A stretch of DNA of 64,000 bases, taken from NCBI GenBank assembly GCA_020744425.1, contig JAGMUV010000025.1, forward strand, positions 434,001-498,000, written 5' to 3'. This document shows positions 58,914 to 64,000 of this stretch, piece after piece. Within the stretch, counting starts at the first letter, position 1, and each line of letters starts with the position of its first letter. The position numbers were made by a program, and so were the translations under genes. Below the pieces are notes generated by a model that saw only the letters and a list, made by a program, of their open reading frames with translations, ran no database searches and was not told the DNA's origin. This stretch comes from Dactylonectria macrodidyma (Eukaryota; Ascomycota; Sordariomycetes; Hypocreales; Nectriaceae).

Positions 58914-59481
58914 AGTAGAGCGGTAGTTTCGTTCGTTTCGACTCAGAGCGGAGGAATATTGTGGAAGGTGCTGAGCCGGATGATCGGGAGGGTGGCGGGC
59001 TACCAGCAATGCTTGGTGTCAAATGGTTGTAGGAGGGTAGGGTGAGGATCACAGCTAGAATTGAGCTGACCCAGGCGCTATTTATACGGTAATAGGTAGG
59101 TTTGCGACCATTAGGTTCCATCTCAATTCGCTATGCCAGTTGCGACGCTGATGTAGTTTGCTAACGGGCAGTCGCAGAGTTTAACGATTGCAGGAGAAAG
59201 GCGAGTAAATTTCAATAATAAAGACTCATTATTCTAGTGTTTTATTTGCCGGCATAAAACAATTGCAGAATTTGATAACAAGGTGTGGCTTTGTGGGCGG
59301 CTTCCTAAGTTGGATGCTAATTACTGAGCCAAAATACATTGCGTTGATGCTAGATTATTCCAAGGAATCTGATCTGGTGAATGTAGTTTGTTGTAAATCA
59401 AGGTAATGGCTTGAGTTCCTTTGATCTGGTAATTTAACATTGGCTGCTATCGGAAAATGCATGAGACAAACTCATGCAACT
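58914..59481. other. Intergenic, no gene seen
   Basis: 568 bp between the exonuclease-like start and the OrsD-like stop. Nothing coding is supported. Confidence 0.5.
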
Positions 59482-60993
59482 TCAAGCTTTTAGATCTTCC
59501 ACCAAGTTCTGCACAGCGCTATCTTCAGGCAGATCTGCCACAATGTGGCTATGCAATCTTGCAGCCAAACCTTTTAAGAACCAAGAATGACGCTCAGCCC
59601 TCTCGACCAAGGGACACCAATAGGCAAGCACGATGAGCGTAGCTGGGTCCCCGCGCGACAGCATTTGCATAAAGTGATCTGACAATCTCGTTAACCAAGA
59701 CTGCATGCCTAGCCACGTCGTCGCCGCATCGTCAGCCGCATAGCTCATGGACCAGCATTCTGCCAGGGCGTTGATGGCGCAGAGTGCTTCGAAGTAGTCG
59801 CGGGCGCTGTCGGGCTTCTGCAGCGCGGCTGCCATGCGGTATGGTAGCGTGCGGAGGCGTTCTAGCATTTCGGGAGGCGCCGTGCCAGGGAGTTGTGATG
59901 TTGCAGTGACTCCGAATTCGCTCCTAGTTGATCTTGATCTTGTTTGCTCCTGTGTAACATCAGGCATGTCGCTGACCTCAAGGTGAAGAGCAAACTCTGG
60001 GTTGGTGCAGCCTTTGATAGTAGCCATTAACGATAACAATTCAAACGGTCTTGATATCAATGCCGTACTTCTATCCGTAGCCGGTGAATCCAAGAATGCC
60101 CAGTAACAGCACCGCCTCACGCAAACAATCTGAGCACCTATCTTCACCGCCGAACCCGAATCACTCTTTGCTAGGTCCCATCCGGCGTAGAATTCACCAA
60201 AGAACTGCGCGGATTGCTGCTGGTGCGCGCGCCTGTCCGTCTCCGTGTTGGACAGCACTGCAAGGTGACTGGTAGAGATAGCCAAGAGGCCGCACATGAG
60301 CCAGCGCAGGTTGAGAGCTTGCGCTACCGCGTCTGTCTGCCAGTCGAGATGATGGGAGGGGAGTGTAAGGCTCGTGGTGGTTGTGAAATGATGGAAATAT
60401 CTCAACATCTCCAAATCAAGATTAAATGGAGAAGTTGGAGGTTGTCGAGGTAGTACGGATGTTTGATCGGTATGTGTTGGGGCATCTCCCAGGCCGACCC
60501 GATGCTGTTGCCCACCACCACCAAGAGTATCATCGCTAGCACTAGACGGACTCTTTCCCCTAGTACCAGGCGAGGTTACTTCGAAATACCTCAACTTGGT
60601 ACCCCGAAAGAACGTCTGCAGACTAACCGCCTGGCAAAATGGCTCCACCGGATCGCTCATGCCATGTCTCTCGCTCCAATGATGCCTCATGCGCTTCAAG
60701 CTGGCACAGAGCCTCTCGCATCCGTCAGCCGTACATCTGAACCCCGCGAGGACGGGCAAGCCGCGCACGGGAGGACTATTTGCAGGCGGTAGCTGTACGT
60801 GATCGGGCTCTGCGAGCTCTAGACGAGATATCGCCGACAGCATGCGCCGCCGCTCGCCGCGGTACACCTTGTGGCGGAGTAGGTGACTTCCCAAGGCGGC
60901 TTTTTGGATGGCATATTTGCATGCGAGGCAAATGAGAACGCCGTGGTCCTCGTTGTATTCCAGGAAATTATCGGGGCCAAATGTGATCGGCAT
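59482..60993 (-). CDS. OrsD-like C2H2/DUF3505 protein
   Basis: A single-exon frame of 503 residues from the Met at 60993; homologous proteins start close to the first finger, and the 75 upstream residues come from repeat-bearing promoter DNA. The N-terminal region has two Cys/His modules: CLACKYAIQKAALGSHLLRH (about 22-41) and CTADGCERLCASLKRMRHHWSERH (about 84-107). This is the DUF3505 pattern of OrsD of the Aspergillus orsellinic-acid cluster. The rest (LDLEMLRYFHHFTT, WLMCGLLAISTSHLAVL, RCCYWAFLDSP) resembles the regulatory half of fungal-specific transcription factors. It is probably a nuclear regulator or cofactor. It is divergent from a medium-chain reductase across 525 bp with a tandem repeat array. 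No orsellinate-type PKS is next to it. Confidence 0.75.
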   Translation of the reverse strand: MPITFGPDNFLEYNEDHGVLICLACKYAIQKAALGSHLLRHKVYRGERRRMLSAISRLELAEPDHVQLPPANSPPVRGLPVLAGFRCTADGCERLCASLKRMRHHWSERHGMSDPVEPFCQAVSLQTFFRGTKLRYFEVTSPGTRGKSPSSASDDTLGGGGQQHRVGLGDAPTHTDQTSVLPRQPPTSPFNLDLEMLRYFHHFTTTTSLTLPSHHLDWQTDAVAQALNLRWLMCGLLAISTSHLAVLSNTETDRRAHQQQSAQFFGEFYAGWDLAKSDSGSAVKIGAQIVCVRRCCYWAFLDSPATDRSTALISRPFELLSLMATIKGCTNPEFALHLEVSDMPDVTQEQTRSRSTRSEFGVTATSQLPGTAPPEMLERLRTLPYRMAAALQKPDSARDYFEALCAINALAECWSMSYAADDAATTWLGMQSWLTRLSDHFMQMLSRGDPATLIVLAYWCPLVERAERHSWFLKGLAARLHSHIVADLPEDSAVQNLVEDLKA

Positions 60994-61518
60994 GCTGTAG
61001 GACAGAATAGTGAATGGTGAGAAGTTGGAGCTGACACCTTGGTGGATACAATGAACCATGTCATTGATGGGATGACGTCTAGTCCAGCTGAGGTTAGCGT
61101 GCCCGTCTGCTTCCAAATCTGTCATCGTCTTGGCAGCTAGGACTCTGAAACGGCACATCATGTTCTGGAACGCCATATGCTGTTCCAGAACCGTATATGA
61201 GGTTCCGGAACCGCACATTGGATACTAGGACCACATATGGAAGCTGTAGTAACCACTGGGCGTGTACCTCAACGAACTTACAAATGCCATCCACCAGCCG
61301 TTTCGCTTTGTCACTGCTCCCATGGCTTTTCAACCCCACAGTTGCCGTAATCATCTCGGCCTTGTCCATGGTTCCATCTCTCAGTCCTACTTGACGAGCC
61401 TATATAAAGATGTCGCCTGACCAACTTTGACACATCATTCAACCGCTCCATTCCCATCAATTCGCTCTTCACACCCAAGCAGTTCTGAAGTCATCTCTCT
61501 TTCTAATCACCTTCGAAA
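60994..61518. promoter_or_regulatory. Divergent promoter between OrsD-like and reductase genes
   Basis: 525 bp. It contains the 20-bp tandem array at 61150-61249 and a TATATAAA box at 61401-61408 about 111 bp before the reductase start. Confidence 0.6.
61150..61249. repeat. Five degenerate 20-bp tandem repeats carrying TTCnnGAA
   Basis: Five units of exactly 20 bp start at 61150, 61170, 61190, 61210 and 61230. Each begins AC(C/G) and has a CAYAT-like core. TTCTGGAA, TTCCAGAA and TTCCGGAA recur at 61163, 61183 and 61203; the third is part of the perfect palindrome GGTTCCGGAACC (61201-61212). TTCnnGAA is the inverted-repeat unit of heat-shock elements. Copies four and five have lost it. Confidence 0.7.
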
Positions 61519-62617
61519 ATGGCCTCCAACCAAGCTGCATGGCTCCACAAGGCGGGTACTCCCCTTGAAGTCGGCGATGCCCCCATGCCCACCGCCGGCC
61601 CCGGTGAACTTGTCATCCGCAACGCCGCTATCGCTATCAACCCGCTGGACTGGCACATGCAAAAGGTCGGCGTCTTTGTCCAGCAGTGGCCGGCTATCTT
61701 CGGCTGCGACGTGGCCGGTGAGGTTCATGAGGTCGGAGCGGGAGTTGGCGATCGCTTCAAGAATGGGGATCGTGTCATCGGGTAAGACGGTTCAACGTGG
61801 GCAGATGTTAGAACATATTGACTGACGCTGAGATAGACACGCAATCAATTTGGTCAGTGGACGTCCTCAGGACGCAGCCTTTGCTCTCTACACCGTCGTA
61901 CCCGCGGACAAAGCTGCCATCCTCCCCGATTCGATCCCATTCAAAGAGGGCGTCGTGGTCCCCTTTGCCCTGGAAGCCGCTGTGTGCGCCCTGTCTATCA
62001 AGACACCCGGTATCGCCATGCCAGGCGTCGCCACACCCGCTCTCGGACTGCCGTATCCTTCGCTGGAGCCTGCATCCATCGGCAAGACGCTTGTCGTCTA
62101 TGGAGGGTCGTCTTCCGCCGGCTCCATGACGACGCAGCTAGCCACGGCAGCGGGTATCACCGTCCTGTCCATCCTGAGCGAGCGCAACTTTAGCCTCGGC
62201 AGGGCCTGCGGCGCGGTCCAAGTCTTCGACTACCACGACGCGTCGTTTGTCGAAAAGGTTATTGAGGCCGCGTCTGTGTCCGGAAATGAGTTTGTCGGCA
62301 TATTCGACGCAGTCTCATCACCCGAGACGTATGCAAACAGCCTCGTCATCCTCGACAAGCTGGGCGGCGGCCGCTTAGCCTGCGTACACCCTCCGCCCGG
62401 GACTGTCCCCGACAACGTCAAGGCGGGCATGATCTTCGCCGTCAACGATGCGGCTACGCCTGTATGGAGAGACTATGTGTCTATCGCTCTGCAAGCGGGC
62501 AAGCTCAAGTGTCTCCCGCCGCCGACCGTCGTCGGCGTGGGCTTGGAAAACATCCAGGAGGCGCTGGAGAAGAGCGAGGCTGGGGTTAGTGCCACGAAGC
62601 TGGTGGTGGAACTGTAG
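61519..62617 (+). CDS. Medium-chain dehydrogenase/reductase, CipB-like (zinc-independent oxidoreductase)
   Basis: Two exons (61519-61781, 61837-62617) join in phase to 347 residues. The N-terminal GroES-like domain has LEVGDAPMPTAGPGELVIRN, AINPLDWHMQKVG and IFGCDVAGEVHEVG. The cofactor domain has VVYGGSSSAGSMTTQLA, the NADPH-type Rossmann loop of quinone-reductase/ToxD/CipB proteins. The end (GVGLENIQEALEKSEAGVSATKLVVEL) is the usual family tail. No catalytic or structural zinc Cys set is seen, so it is a zinc-free reductase of enoyl, quinone or similar substrates in the cytosol. It shares a promoter with the OrsD-like gene and has its own TATA box, fitting an inducible gene. Confidence 0.88.
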
Positions 62618-64000
62618 ACAGCCACTGTTGAAGATGGGGAGCGTGAATTCGATGGTCAAAGGTGGAGTTCAAGAGGCAGGCATGTGTTAAGCCCGACTGT
62701 AGACCGAATCAAGATGGAACCCAAAGTCGCAATGCCAGATTTTGTAGCAAACTTCGAATTGCCAAAGTTCAAGTCAGTGAATCTTTGACCTTGGGCATCT
62801 CTTAACATTAAATTCTTGCACCAAAAAATTTTCACACTTGTCTAGCATGTCATTGATGCAAATGATGTCGTCGGTTCAGGGTGCTGGGTGGCAACGGAAA
62901 CGCAAGGGATTTTGATGCTGGGCAAAACGAGCAAAATTGACTACCCCTGCTCTCCCCCTACAAGGAAAGACAATTGGGTGAGCTTCGAGACTGAGTTGGG
63001 AGAGAAAAGAGGAGTTGTCGAGGAGAGGTGTCAGAGTCGAGATGGCGGTTAGAAGGAAGGCGGGACATCGAGTAGAAATCGAGAACCTCGAGCACGTTTT
63101 TTGGTACCTTTACAGAGCGACGCGAGAAAAGTTGGATGACTTGACGAGCCAGGAAGGATGAGTTTCGCCAGATTTTCTGCACTCCAGACACCCAGTTCTG
63201 CACTTTAGCTGAGCGTCAAAGCTCGCCTATCCTGCTCCAAGTGGCAACGCGTATGGTGTATCGTTCGTACTCGTAGGGGTGAATCGTGACCTGACCGCGC
63301 CTAGGCTCCGGCAGATGGAGGCGATGGGGTAGGGCGGAAACAGCGGTCGAACTGTGGGATCGACGTACTTCGGCGGTTTGTCAACCTGTTCCTAGAGCAG
63401 AGATGTCGGCCTGGATCGGGACGGAAACACGATGCGAAAGAAATTTCATCGCTGTGGCAGGATCATCTAGTGACACGGAGAGTTAGCCCGCGGTAGCTTT
63501 CTGCCAACTGCAAGTAGAGCAAGGTGTGTTGAAGTTTCTTGGTTTAAGCATGGGAGAAATGCAACTTCAACCCGAGCGTGGTGTGTAACCTGAGTGGTGT
63601 TGATTAGTAACGGTCCATTCATTGGCTCACCTCGGCGCATCATACCCCATATGTCGGTAAACGCTGAGCTGTGGCATTTGCGCACGTCTTTATGCCTATT
63701 ACGCCTTCAAAGCGGACGACCAGTATGGTGCCGTGTGGAACTGCCGACGCATTCCGATGAACGGTAGTGCTCGAAAGAGTAACAAATGACACCGGACGGT
63801 GGAATGTCGAAGCCCCAGGGTAGCATTTTGTCGGATCATGCCATAGAGAGCACCGTACTCGGAGTCATCTTGATTGGGACGAGAATCAAAAACAGCGCAT
63901 CGATGAACAAAACGTCTAGAGGTATGTATTAATAGAGCACTACTGAGCATCTAGGCTGTGCAAAAGTGTGCGACCAGCTATCGATTCACTGACCATCGGC
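62618..64000. other. Right-hand intergenic region, no supported gene
   Basis: 1.38 kb to the window edge. The frames on both strands are short and lack motifs or splice logic. A gene may begin beyond position 64000. Confidence 0.5.

Noticed and set aside
60994..61218. Upstream in-frame extension of the OrsD-like protein (75 residues)
   Set aside because: It translates promoter and tandem-repeat DNA; the family begins near the first zinc module, so the Met at 60993 was preferred.

Overview
The window reads as chromosomal DNA of a filamentous ascomycete. Genes are mostly interrupted by 42-80 bp GT..AG introns and lie on both strands without operons. The families are typical of Pezizomycotina, probably Sordariomycetes: Zn2Cys6 and C2H2 regulators, DHA1 and Dal5-type transporters, P450, non-reducing PKS, NACHT-ankyrin STAND protein, expansin-like secreted protein and GPI-anchored Ser/Thr-rich protein. 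The lineage is inferred from gene content only. No rRNA, tRNA or CRISPR array could be supported.

Layout. 1-1200: 3' part missing, a secreted right-handed beta-helix protein. 4484-11954: SDR reductase, C2H2 regulator, P450 and DHA1 transporter, a set of tailoring-type genes with no backbone enzyme in view. 12403-13176: GPI-anchored-type wall protein. 13385-19766: a compact module of Zn2Cys6 regulator, M20 amidohydrolase and Dal5-like permease; hydrolase and permease share a promoter packed with CGGCGA boxes. 20078-24252: a 1334-residue NLR-like protein (STAND N-terminal domain, NACHT, 19 ankyrin repeats, C-terminal ZZ finger). 24953-27210: an F-box relic, an orphan ORF and another decayed gene. 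29908-30633: expansin-like protein. 32096-33928: patatin-like phospholipase. 34234-35139: DUF829/PaxU-like hydrolase. 37070-38203: polytopic membrane protein.

39154-51060 is a small secondary-metabolite cluster: DHA1 transporter, FAD-dependent aromatic hydroxylase and a 2145-residue non-reducing PKS (SAT-KS-AT-PT-ACP-ACP-TE). The hydroxylase and PKS are divergent across an 874-bp promoter holding a perfect inverted repeat. AT-rich, TpA-rich relic DNA lies at both edges, and a solo LTR with a perfect 5-bp target duplication sits just beyond the PKS. The likely scheme is that the PKS makes and releases an aromatic polyketide, the flavoenzyme hydroxylates it and the transporter exports it. The product is unknown.

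53505-56966 holds an intact small membrane protein and a larger membrane-protein gene broken by two in-frame stops. 58098-62617 holds a 3'-5' exonuclease-like protein and a divergent pair: an OrsD-like C2H2/DUF3505 protein and a CipB-like medium-chain reductase. Their shared promoter carries a five-unit, 20-bp tandem repeat, three units of which contain TTCnnGAA. All exon boundaries were derived by eye from splice signals and frame phase, so the coordinates are predictions.
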